NCBI GenBank assembly: GCA_016936785.1
Contig: JAFGXE010000069.1
Coordinates: 1 to 7,598, forward strand
Reading direction: 5' to 3'
Length of the DNA: 7,598 nucleotides
DNA from: Alphaproteobacteria bacterium
Lineage (GTDB): Bacteria; Pseudomonadota; Alphaproteobacteria; Rs-D84; NBLK01
Numbering within the stretch: position 1 is the stretch's first letter; every line of letters begins with the position of its first letter. Shown piece after piece: positions 1 through 5,308 of the stretch. A model generated the notes under the pieces. The model did no database searches. It saw nothing but the letters and a program-made list of their open reading frames with translations, and was not told where the DNA came from. The position numbers were made by a program, and so were the translations under genes.

Positions 1-177
1 GCAAGTTTAAAAAGCGTTATTATTAAAAAGCGATAGATCATCCGTCTGAAGAGGTCGAAATAAAGAAATTTTAGAATAACGTAAGATGAACTCTATATAA
101 ATTTATTCCCGAAGTCAATGAAAGATTGATTCTTTTTATGGAATCGTTAAAGTTAAAGAATAAATCAAGGAGAATAT
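1..177. other. Leader region upstream of gpsA
   Basis: No complete gene is visible here. Frame 1 is open from the window edge to a TAG at 34-36 (eleven codons, ending in IIKKR) and could be the tail of an upstream plus-strand gene, but it is too short to identify. A 10-base direct repeat, TTAAAAAGCG, occurs at 7-16 and 23-32. A TATATA element at 94-99 could be a -10 box for gpsA, but I see no convincing -35 box, so I do not call a promoter. Confidence 0.3.
113..138 (+). terminator. Weak terminator-like hairpin upstream of gpsA
   Basis: AGTCAAT (113-119) can pair with ATTGATT (125-131) around a GAAAG loop, giving seven pairs including one G-T. A CTTTTTAT tract follows at once. The stem is AT-rich and weak, so this could be a terminator for an upstream gene or chance in AT-rich DNA. 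Confidence 0.22.
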
Positions 178-1125
178 ATGAAAAATTCAGTCATTGGTGT
201 TGGTCGATGGGGGAGTTTCATTGCTTGGTACCTCGGGTCTTTAGGAAAAGATGTTCTTCTTTATGGACGTGAAAATAGCCAGTCTTTTCAAAACCTTAAG
301 AAAAATCGTAAAAATGAATATGTTGTATTGCAAGAACAGGTTTCTCTTTCATCCTCGTTAGAGGAGGCGTTGTCATCTGACTTTATCTTTATTTCTATTC
401 CAGTTCAGAAATTTCGGTCTTTTTGTCATGAAATTAGAGGTAAAAAGGTTCAAGGCAAGATAATTCTTTGTATGAAAGGGTTAGAAATTACAACAGGAAA
501 GCGCCTTTCTGAAATTGCAAAAGAAGAAATTGGGTTGGATTGTGCAGTGCTTGTTGGTCCTGGGCATGCTCAAAGTCTTGTAAGAGGTGTGCCAACATGC
601 ATGCTTGTTGATTCTGAGGATGAAGTATTGAAAGAAAGAGTCGTTCAAGGTTTTTCGAGTGATTTAATTCGTTTATATCGAGGACATGATCTTATTGGAG
701 CAGAAATTGGCGCCGCGACAAAAAATATTATTGGTCTCGGGGCAGGGATGCTCGATGGATTTGGGTATTCAGAATTTAAAGGTGCTTTGATGGCTCGGAG
801 CGCCTATGAAATTTCACAATTTATTGAGGCGTTAGGTGGAAAAGGACAGAGTGCTTATGGACTTGCGCATCTTGGGGATTATGAAGCTACTCTTTTCTCA
901 AAATATAGTCACAATCGTCTCTATGGAGAAAATTTTATTCTCGGAAAAACGCCTTCAAAACGTGCAGAAGGAGTTGAGACTCTGCGCGCTGTTTATAAAA
1001 TTGCACAAGATAAAAATCTTGATTTACCAATTTGTGAGTCTCTTTACCAAGTTTTATTTGAAGATAAAGACCCAAAAGAAATTCTTAAAAAGCTTTTTTC
1101 ACGTCCGCTTAAGGGTGAATTTTAA
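178..1125 (+). CDS. gpsA: NAD(P)H-dependent glycerol-3-phosphate dehydrogenase
   Basis: GpsA reduces dihydroxyacetone phosphate to sn-glycerol 3-phosphate in the cytoplasm, the entry step to bacterial phospholipids. The 315-residue protein has the usual family length or slightly less. Its N-terminal Rossmann fold opens with the nucleotide-binding motif GVGRWG (residues 7-12). A conserved Lys lies at about 100 (MKGLE), and the GPGHA segment at 127-131 replaces the commoner GPSFA. The C-terminal helical domain has the family pattern EIGAATKNIIGLGAG with catalytic Lys182, then GLAHLGD (228-234) and HNR (245-247) for substrate and cofactor binding. The ATG is preceded by AAGGAG at 167-172 with a 5-base spacer. 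The stop overlaps the stop of the convergent AI-2E-family gene by four bases. Identification is secure; whether it prefers NADH or NADPH cannot be told. Confidence 0.95.
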   Translation: MKNSVIGVGRWGSFIAWYLGSLGKDVLLYGRENSQSFQNLKKNRKNEYVVLQEQVSLSSSLEEALSSDFIFISIPVQKFRSFCHEIRGKKVQGKIILCMKGLEITTGKRLSEIAKEEIGLDCAVLVGPGHAQSLVRGVPTCMLVDSEDEVLKERVVQGFSSDLIRLYRGHDLIGAEIGAATKNIIGLGAGMLDGFGYSEFKGALMARSAYEISQFIEALGGKGQSAYGLAHLGDYEATLFSKYSHNRLYGENFILGKTPSKRAEGVETLRAVYKIAQDKNLDLPICESLYQVLFEDKDPKEILKKLFSRPLKGEF

Positions 1126-2153
1126 TCGAGATTACCATCTTGGCTCATCAGAATAGCAATAGGTCGTGTTGTTTTAAATTCTGAAAGAATGAGCATGAGC
1201 ATCACCATCAAAGGCACACAGACAAACATGCCAATCACGCCCCAAAGCGCACCCCAAAGAATCAAAGAAACGATCATAATGAACGGACTCAAATTAAGAG
1301 ATTTCCCCATAACACGAGGCTCAATTACATTTCCAATAATAACCTGAAGAAATCCAATTCCTATAAGAATCATTAGAATAGGCGTCTTGTCTTCAAATTG
1401 AACGAGTGCCATAAGCGTTGGAAGCCCTGTTGCAAGAATTGATCCAAATGTCGGGATGTAGTTAAGAAGAAAAATCATAACAGCCCAAAAACTCGCAAAA
1501 TCAAGACCTGCAAACTTCATCACAAAGTAAGATAAAATGGCCGTTGAAAGACTTACAAATGTCTTGACTGTAAAGAAAATTCGAATTTTGTGATCAAGAT
1601 TTTTGAGAACAGAATCTGCCCGTGTTTTATTTTCTACTTGAGGAAAAAGTGCGGAGATTTTGCTTTTCACTGTATTTTTCTCAAGAAACATAAATAAAGC
1701 AAAAACAAGAATCATAAAAACAGTCTGAACAATATTGGTAATATTCATTGCAATTGCGCCAAAAATATCAGGAAGACTCACATAATCGAGAATTTCTTTT
1801 GTTGTCAGACCGTTTGCGCCAGGAATAGTTTCAAGAATTTTTGTGAGCGTCACTTCGAGTTTTGCTTGATAGGCGGGAGCTTGTTCAATCATCGCTTTAA
1901 GGTTTGTTTTGATTCCATAGATCATTGCAGCAATAATAGCACTAATGACACCAATTCCCAAGAATCCACTCAAAATTTTTGTCCAGCGATTTTGCCAAGG
2001 GCTATTTTTATAAATAGTGCGAGCCGTTGCTTCTACGAGATACCAAAGGAAAAAACCAAGGACAAGAGGAACAAGAAGGGATTTTCCAATAAAAAGCAAA
2101 TAAAAGAAAAGATAGCCTGTCCCAAGAAAGCCGAAAACTGATAAAATGCCCAT
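1122..2153 (-). CDS. AI-2E/PerM-family transporter (DUF20 membrane protein)
   Basis: This is a 343-residue inner-membrane protein of the AI-2E family (TqsA, YdiK and PerM relatives). Members are proposed exporters or secondary transporters with varied substrates, and some act as Na+/H+ antiporters, so the substrate cannot be given. Hydrophobic segments lie near residues 5-40 (two helices), 60-82, 135-157, 195-213, 218-250 and 257-277, with a final hydrophobic stretch at 290-325. A soluble stretch at about 83-130 follows the first helices. Family signatures are NYIPTFGS (231-238) and GNVIEPRVMGKSLNLSPF (274-291). I chose the ATG at 2153-2151 because AAAAGGA stands seven bases upstream. A TTG at 2213 would add 20 residues, but it lacks a Shine-Dalgarno sequence and lies in the -35 box of the predicted promoter. 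The 3' end overlaps the gpsA stop tail to tail. Confidence 0.88.
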   Translation of the reverse strand: MGILSVFGFLGTGYLFFYLLFIGKSLLVPLVLGFFLWYLVEATARTIYKNSPWQNRWTKILSGFLGIGVISAIIAAMIYGIKTNLKAMIEQAPAYQAKLEVTLTKILETIPGANGLTTKEILDYVSLPDIFGAIAMNITNIVQTVFMILVFALFMFLEKNTVKSKISALFPQVENKTRADSVLKNLDHKIRIFFTVKTFVSLSTAILSYFVMKFAGLDFASFWAVMIFLLNYIPTFGSILATGLPTLMALVQFEDKTPILMILIGIGFLQVIIGNVIEPRVMGKSLNLSPFIMIVSLILWGALWGVIGMFVCVPLMVMLMLILSEFKTTRPIAILMSQDGNLD

Positions 2154-2160
2154 ATTAAAA

Positions 2161-2167
2161 TCCTTTT
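2161..2167 (-). promoter_or_regulatory. Ribosome binding site of the AI-2E-family gene
   Basis: Read on the minus strand this is AAAAGGA, seven bases before the ATG at 2153. It decides the start in favour of a 343-residue protein over the longer TTG frame. Confidence 0.7.
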
Positions 2168-2184
2168 GTAAAAATATATCATTG

Positions 2185-2213
2185 ACTGTAGAGAAAGATG
2201 AAGAAGATTTCAA
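2185..2213 (-). promoter_or_regulatory. Predicted sigma70-type promoter of the AI-2E-family gene
   Basis: On the minus strand, TTGAAA (2213-2208) and TACAGT (2190-2185) are separated by 17 bases. Transcription would begin near 2178, leaving a leader of about 25 bases that contains the ribosome binding site. Both boxes are imperfect, so this is a prediction from spacing and position. Confidence 0.4.
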
Positions 2214-2225
2214 TAAGAAAAATGA

Positions 2226-2254
2226 TTGATTTTAAGTGTGAAATGACTTAGTTT
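2226..2254 (+). promoter_or_regulatory. Tentative promoter of the slipin/HPS-like operon
   Basis: TTGATT (2226-2231) and TAGTTT (2249-2254) are 17 bases apart and correctly placed before the slipin gene. An alternative -10 box, TAAAAT at 2255-2260, has no good -35 partner. The region is AT-rich, so chance matches are likely. Confidence 0.22.
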
Positions 2255-2265
2255 TAAAATAAAAC
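2251..2265. repeat. Short inverted repeat before the slipin ribosome binding site
   Basis: GTTTTA (2251-2256) and TAAAAC (2260-2265) are perfect reverse complements around AAA. The repeat ends one base before the AAGGAG of the slipin gene (2266-2271). It could be an operator half-site pair or a weak hairpin near the ribosome binding site. It may also be chance in AT-rich sequence. Confidence 0.25.
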
Positions 2266-2278
2266 AAGGAGAAACGAC

Positions 2279-3019
2279 ATGATTTATCTTATTGCGATTT
2301 TGATTCTTTTTACATTTTGGGGACTGAAACTTCTCTATCAATATGAGCGCGGAGTTGTCTTTACACTCGGGAAATTTACAGGTATTAGAGAACCCGGATT
2401 GACATGGGTGTTCCCAATTATTCAATCAATGCGTAAGGTTGATATGCGAATTATGACAGTAGACGTCCCGCGTCAAGAAGTGATTACGCGGGATAATATT
2501 CCAGTTCTGACAAATACAGTCGTTTACTTTAAAGTCATAAAGCCAGAAGACGCAATCATTAAGATTGAAAACTACATCTATGCTGTGCGAGAATACACAC
2601 AAGCAGCTCTTAGAGATGTCATTGGCAATCAAGAACTCGATTTTCTTTTGACTGAACGTGTGAAAATTGCAGAAAACATCAAACAGATTGTGGATAGCGA
2701 GACAGGAAACTGGGGTGTCGATATTGAATCAATTAAAATTCAAGAGATTGAATTGCCAGCCGAAATGAAACGTGCAATGGCAAAACAAGCAGAGTCTGAG
2801 CGTGAACGTCGTGCAATGGTAATTACATCAAAAGGAGAGTTAGAAGCTTCTCAGAATCTTCAAAAAGCAGCAGAAATGCTTTCAAAAAGTCCTGCTGCGC
2901 TTCAGTTGAGAACATTGCAAACAATTCGCGATATAGCTGCGGATCCGTCTGAAAAGATTGTCCTTTTTATGCCTTCTGATATTGGAGAAATTGTTAAAAA
3001 GGTCACAGGGAAAAAATAA
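2279..3019 (+). CDS. Slipin/stomatin-type SPFH (band 7) membrane protein
   Basis: This 246-residue protein belongs to the stomatin/slipin branch of the SPFH superfamily. These are membrane-anchored scaffold proteins that oligomerise and organise membrane microdomains or associated proteases. Residues 1-17 are a hydrophobic N-terminal anchor. The SPFH domain begins at about 20 with YERGVVFTLGKF and runs through GLTWVFPII, VDVPRQEVITRDNIPV and VREYTQAALRDVIGNQELD to about 165. A charged helix rich in Glu, Arg, Lys and Ala (about 163-205) is the usual coiled coil, followed by the conserved LQLRTLQTI segment. AAGGAG at 2266-2271 sits seven bases before the ATG. Slipins are commonly paired with an NfeD-type membrane protease gene. 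None is adjacent here; instead the stop codon overlaps the start of a hexulose-phosphate-synthase-like gene, so the two are probably co-translated. The exact role is unknown. Confidence 0.9.
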   Translation: MIYLIAILILFTFWGLKLLYQYERGVVFTLGKFTGIREPGLTWVFPIIQSMRKVDMRIMTVDVPRQEVITRDNIPVLTNTVVYFKVIKPEDAIIKIENYIYAVREYTQAALRDVIGNQELDFLLTERVKIAENIKQIVDSETGNWGVDIESIKIQEIELPAEMKRAMAKQAESERERRAMVITSKGELEASQNLQKAAEMLSKSPAALQLRTLQTIRDIAADPSEKIVLFMPSDIGEIVKKVTGKK

Positions 3020-3690
3020 TGTTTCTGGATAGAAAAGAACGTTATTTCCAGCTTGCCTTTAATCGCGATATTGATCAATTATATCGGGTTGTTCCACACA
3101 TTCCTCATAGTCCCCGTATCTTCATTGAAGTGGGAACCCCTTTGTTGAAAAGGGAAGGAATGCGTGCAGTTCGCATTGCGCGAAGTTTATGGAAAGGCTC
3201 AATCATTGCGGATCTAAAGATTTCTGATGGTGCCATCCAAGAAGTTGATATGGCTGTGGATGCGGGAGCGAATGGTGTGACGGCTCTTCTTTCTGCTCCA
3301 TTAGAAACGCTCAATTTATTTGTTGCACGTTGCCGTGAACGTGGTGCTATTTCAATGATTGATACGCTTGGAGGAGGAGATCCTCTTAAGAAAATTCGTC
3401 AAATGCGATTTCCGCCAGATATTGTTATTCTTCATCGTGGACGTGACGAGGAGAACGTTTACGGAAAACTCATTGAATATAAGCATATTTCTCGCCTTAA
3501 GAGCAAATATGCCCTTTTAATTTCTGTTGCAGGAGGCGTCGATCTTAAACAAGCAAGAAGTGCTGTTTTCAATGGCGCAAATATTGTTGTTGGGAATGTG
3601 GTTTCTTCTTCCGACCCGTGGGCAGGTCTGTCAGATAGCGGTGATATTCGTGATATTGTTCAAAAATTTCTAGAGACTGTTCAGGGATAA
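3019..3690 (+). CDS. 3-hexulose-6-phosphate synthase-like protein (OMP decarboxylase suprafamily)
   Basis: The 223-residue protein aligns along its length, by eye, with 3-hexulose-6-phosphate synthase and 3-keto-L-gulonate-6-phosphate decarboxylase, (beta/alpha)8 barrels that act on pentulose or hexulose phosphates with a divalent metal. Visible signatures are FIEVGTPLLKREGM (35-48, acidic E37), ADLKISD (64-70) carrying the D-x-K-x-x-D active-site motif (D65, K67, D70), LHRGRDEE (138-145), and the phosphate-binding ends VAGGVD (170-175) and IVVGN (189-193). The first strand reads QLAFN where the family has an Asp, so position 15 is Asn. The ATG shares one base with the slipin stop (TAATG), and a modest AGGG lies at 3007-3010. 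The true reaction is uncertain: formaldehyde fixation, its reverse for pentose supply, or a sugar-acid decarboxylation are all possible. No isomerase (HPI) gene lies beside it. Confidence 0.75.
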   Translation: MFLDRKERYFQLAFNRDIDQLYRVVPHIPHSPRIFIEVGTPLLKREGMRAVRIARSLWKGSIIADLKISDGAIQEVDMAVDAGANGVTALLSAPLETLNLFVARCRERGAISMIDTLGGGDPLKKIRQMRFPPDIVILHRGRDEENVYGKLIEYKHISRLKSKYALLISVAGGVDLKQARSAVFNGANIVVGNVVSSSDPWAGLSDSGDIRDIVQKFLETVQG

Positions 3691-3700
3691 AAGAGTCTCT
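3672..3700 (+). terminator. Inverted repeat overlapping the end of the HPS-like gene
   Basis: AGAGACT (3672-3678) and AGTCTCT (3694-3700) are perfect complements around a 15-base loop that contains the stop codon. Only TTTGT-like bases follow directly; a better T run (TTTTTT) lies further on at 3722-3727. CAGTCT at 3715-3720 could compete for the same left arm. It is placed where a terminator would be expected but is a poor match to a classic intrinsic terminator. Confidence 0.3.
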
Positions 3701-3740
3701 TTGTAAAAAATTTCCAGTCTATTTTTTCTTAAAGCATGAT

Positions 3741-3755
3741 TTTCTATTTTAGAAA
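3741..3755. repeat. Short inverted repeat next to the tRNA 3' end
   Basis: TTTCTA (3741-3746) and TAGAAA (3750-3755) are complementary around TTT, two bases beyond the tRNA CCA end. It may shape 3' processing or termination of the tRNA transcript. It is AT-rich, and on the minus strand no clean T run follows, so the role is uncertain. Confidence 0.25.
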
Positions 3756-3757
3756 GA

Positions 3758-3832
3758 TGGTCCGGGAGGTAGGAGTCGAACCTACTAATCGAGGATTTAC
3801 AGTCCTCTGCCTAACCATTTAGCTTCTCCCGG
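3758..3832 (-). tRNA. tRNA-Tyr (anticodon GTA), class I fold with encoded CCA
   Basis: Read on the minus strand, this folds as a complete cloverleaf of 75 bases including an encoded CCA (3760-3758). The acceptor stem CCGGGAG/CTCCCGG has seven pairs and discriminator A (3761). The D stem is GCT/GGC around AAATGGTTA. The anticodon stem GAGGA/TCCTC is perfect, with loop CTGTAAA and anticodon GTA. The variable loop is only GATTA (5 bases), and the T stem GTAGG/CCTAC is perfect around TTCGACT. Three things are odd. Bacterial tRNA-Tyr normally carries a long variable arm and G1:C72, but this one has a short loop and C1:G72, as in archaeal and eukaryotic tRNA-Tyr. Position 8 also reads A rather than the near-universal U. 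The intact stems and a good promoter argue against a dead gene. Confidence 0.93.
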
Positions 3833-3845
3833 ATAGACGGCAAAC

Positions 3846-3874
3846 AGTATCTCTCAGAATCTCAAAAAAGTCAA
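3846..3874 (-). promoter_or_regulatory. Promoter of tRNA-Tyr
   Basis: On the minus strand TTGACT (3874-3869) and GATACT (3851-3846) are 17 bases apart. Transcription would start near 3839, giving a leader of about seven bases before the mature 5' end at 3832. The good -35 box, exact spacing and position make this convincing. Confidence 0.65.
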
Positions 3875-3908
3875 GAGTGAAAATGCCCTTACCTTTTATA
3901 AAAACATC

Positions 3909-3937
3909 TTGATATTTTAAATTATCGTATTTATAGT
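3909..3937 (+). promoter_or_regulatory. Promoter of the asparaginase-aspartate decarboxylase-alanine racemase cluster
   Basis: TTGATA (3909-3914) and TATAGT (3932-3937) are separated by exactly 17 bases, each with one mismatch to the sigma70 consensus. Transcription should start near 3944. A GTG at 3941 is thus at or ahead of the transcript start and cannot be the start codon, supporting the ATG at 3968. The two -35 boxes of this promoter and the opposite tRNA promoter are 34 bases apart. Confidence 0.65.
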
Positions 3938-3952
3938 AAGGTGTTTTTTAAT

Positions 3953-3959
3953 AAAAGGA
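3953..3959 (+). promoter_or_regulatory. Ribosome binding site of the asparaginase gene
   Basis: AAAAGGA stands eight bases before the ATG at 3968 and selects it over the in-frame GTG at 3941, which has no Shine-Dalgarno sequence. Confidence 0.7.
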
Positions 3960-3967
3960 TATTTAAA

Positions 3968-5248
3968 ATGGCTTCTCAAAAAAGAAATATACTTGTTTTA
4001 CTAACAGGAGGAACAATTGCATCTGTCCCATCTGATGAAAATGGGTCTTTGACACCTGATAAATCAGATCAATTTAGTGCCCTTGTTCAAAATCTTATTG
4101 AGCAAGAGTTTTCTGGAGCTGTTTCTGTTTCCTATCGGCAAGTTTTTAATAAAGACAGCTCAGAATTTCGAGTTGGAAACTGGGAAGTTCTTGCTAAAGT
4201 TGTTTATCGAGAACAGCTCAATTATGATGCATTTGTAGTTATGCATGGAACAGATTCAATGGAATACGGTTTACCTGTTTTGGAATTCATGGGATATGAC
4301 AAAAAGAGCTGTCTTTCTCGAAAACAGGCGTTAACAGTTCCGGTTATTTTTACTGGATCGATGAAACCCTTGCAAGAAGAAGGAAACGATGCAGAAGGCA
4401 ATATTAAAACCGCTTTTCGCACAGCAATTACATTTTCAGATAAAAATGTTCCAGGGGTATACCTTGCTTTTGATGGACAGATCCATTCTGGTGTGCATGT
4501 TACAAAAATAGACCCTGAAGCCTATAATGCCTTTTCTTCAAATGGTTATGTAATTGCTAAAGAAATATATGATAAAATTATCTTAAGTCCTAGAGGAGAA
4601 GCAAGAATACAGACAGAGAATGCGATTCTTGCAGAAAGAAATCGGATTACTTCAAAAGGTATCCAATTGAACAAATTAAAAATGAAATACTTTGATGAGA
4701 ATAATATAATGCAAAGGGTATCTTTTAATACCATGAAATATACACCACATTCAGAAATTCAGCCTGCAAATAAATACTCAGGTGCCTTGTTTATTGAGGG
4801 GTTAGGGGCTGGGAATATTCCGCCGTTTTTTTCTGAAAAAATTAAAAATCGTGTCTCTCAAACACATTTCCCAGTGATTTTAACCACGCAGTATTCATTT
4901 CGTCAAGTTATGAAAACATACGAGTTAGCTCGAAAAGCAGAAATGTCTGGGGCAATTTTATCTCCTGAAATGCCTTTGTCGACACTTTATGCTAAATTTA
5001 TTTTTATGATGAATTGTCCGACAAGCGGTGTAGAGAATCTCTATGATTTGCACAAAGCAATGTATACATCTTATTTAGGTGAAGAAGTAAAAAATGGAAA
5101 TCCAAATGAAGAAATTCCAAATTTTATTTCTGAACCTGCAGAGGATTCATCCAATAATTTTAAAAAGCTTATCGCTGCCATGAGAGATTTTGTTGTTAAA
5201 GAAAAAAAAGACAAAGCACTTTATCTAGATTTACAAAATCAAAAATAA
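3968..5248 (+). CDS. Type I (bacterial-type) L-asparaginase, enlarged form
   Basis: The enzyme hydrolyses L-asparagine to L-aspartate and ammonia. Both catalytic signatures are present: LLTGGTIAS (11-19) with nucleophile Thr16, and VMHGTDSMEYG (91-101) with the Thr95-Asp96 pair. Lys159 (SDK) matches the lysine of the second triad. The smaller C-terminal domain is seen in ALFIEGLGAGNIPP (273-286), VILTTQ (303-308) and the LSPEMPLSTLYAKFIFMM segment (331-348). There is no signal peptide, so it should be cytoplasmic. At 426 residues it is about 90-100 longer than typical family members (about 330). The excess is an insertion around 200-268 and a tail of roughly 70 residues after 350. Archaeal GatD has a similar length but adds its extra domain at the N-terminus, unlike this protein. 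The downstream aspartate decarboxylase gene fits aspartate as the product. Some family members also use glutamine; this cannot be judged here. Confidence 0.87.
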   Translation: MASQKRNILVLLTGGTIASVPSDENGSLTPDKSDQFSALVQNLIEQEFSGAVSVSYRQVFNKDSSEFRVGNWEVLAKVVYREQLNYDAFVVMHGTDSMEYGLPVLEFMGYDKKSCLSRKQALTVPVIFTGSMKPLQEEGNDAEGNIKTAFRTAITFSDKNVPGVYLAFDGQIHSGVHVTKIDPEAYNAFSSNGYVIAKEIYDKIILSPRGEARIQTENAILAERNRITSKGIQLNKLKMKYFDENNIMQRVSFNTMKYTPHSEIQPANKYSGALFIEGLGAGNIPPFFSEKIKNRVSQTHFPVILTTQYSFRQVMKTYELARKAEMSGAILSPEMPLSTLYAKFIFMMNCPTSGVENLYDLHKAMYTSYLGEEVKNGNPNEEIPNFISEPAEDSSNNFKKLIAAMRDFVVKEKKDKALYLDLQNQK

Positions 5249-5294
5249 CTTGATTTTATCTTTTAAAGGGCGTTGACTTTACCGGATGTTGAGC

Positions 5295-5301
5295 AAAGGA
5301 G
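5295..5301 (+). promoter_or_regulatory. Ribosome binding site of the aspartate decarboxylase gene
   Basis: AAAGGAG lies seven bases before the ATG at 5309. A TTG at 5273 in the same frame would add 12 residues but has only a poor AAAGGG in front, so the ATG is chosen. Confidence 0.75.
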
Positions 5302-5308
5302 TTTAAAA

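Noticed and set aside
7..32. Possible start of a repeat array (10-base direct repeat)
   Set aside because: There are only two short AT-rich copies 16 bases apart, with no further units.
836..1156. Open frame of 106 codons overlapping gpsA on the same strand
   Set aside because: It lies almost wholly inside gpsA, whose motifs are clear in another frame, and its translation shows no recognisable pattern.
1866..2141. Plus-strand open frame of 91 codons opposite the AI-2E-family gene
   Set aside because: It is antisense to a well-supported membrane protein gene, and its Lys/Asn/Cys-rich translation is typical of a shadow frame.
2210..2632. Two minus-strand open frames opposite the slipin gene
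   Set aside because: Both are antisense to conserved SPFH coding sequence and lack ribosome binding sites or known motifs.
3758..3832. A tRNA pseudogene, or a tRNA other than tRNA-Tyr
   Set aside because: Acceptor, anticodon and T stems are perfectly paired, CCA is encoded, a promoter is correctly placed, and the anticodon loop CTGTAAA gives GTA. The odd features are therefore reported as a finding and not taken as decay.
3968..5248. Archaeal-type GatD subunit of the Glu-tRNA(Gln) amidotransferase
   Set aside because: The length is similar, but the TGGTIAS motif lies at residues 13-19. GatD has an extra N-terminal domain before it, and no GatE gene is adjacent.
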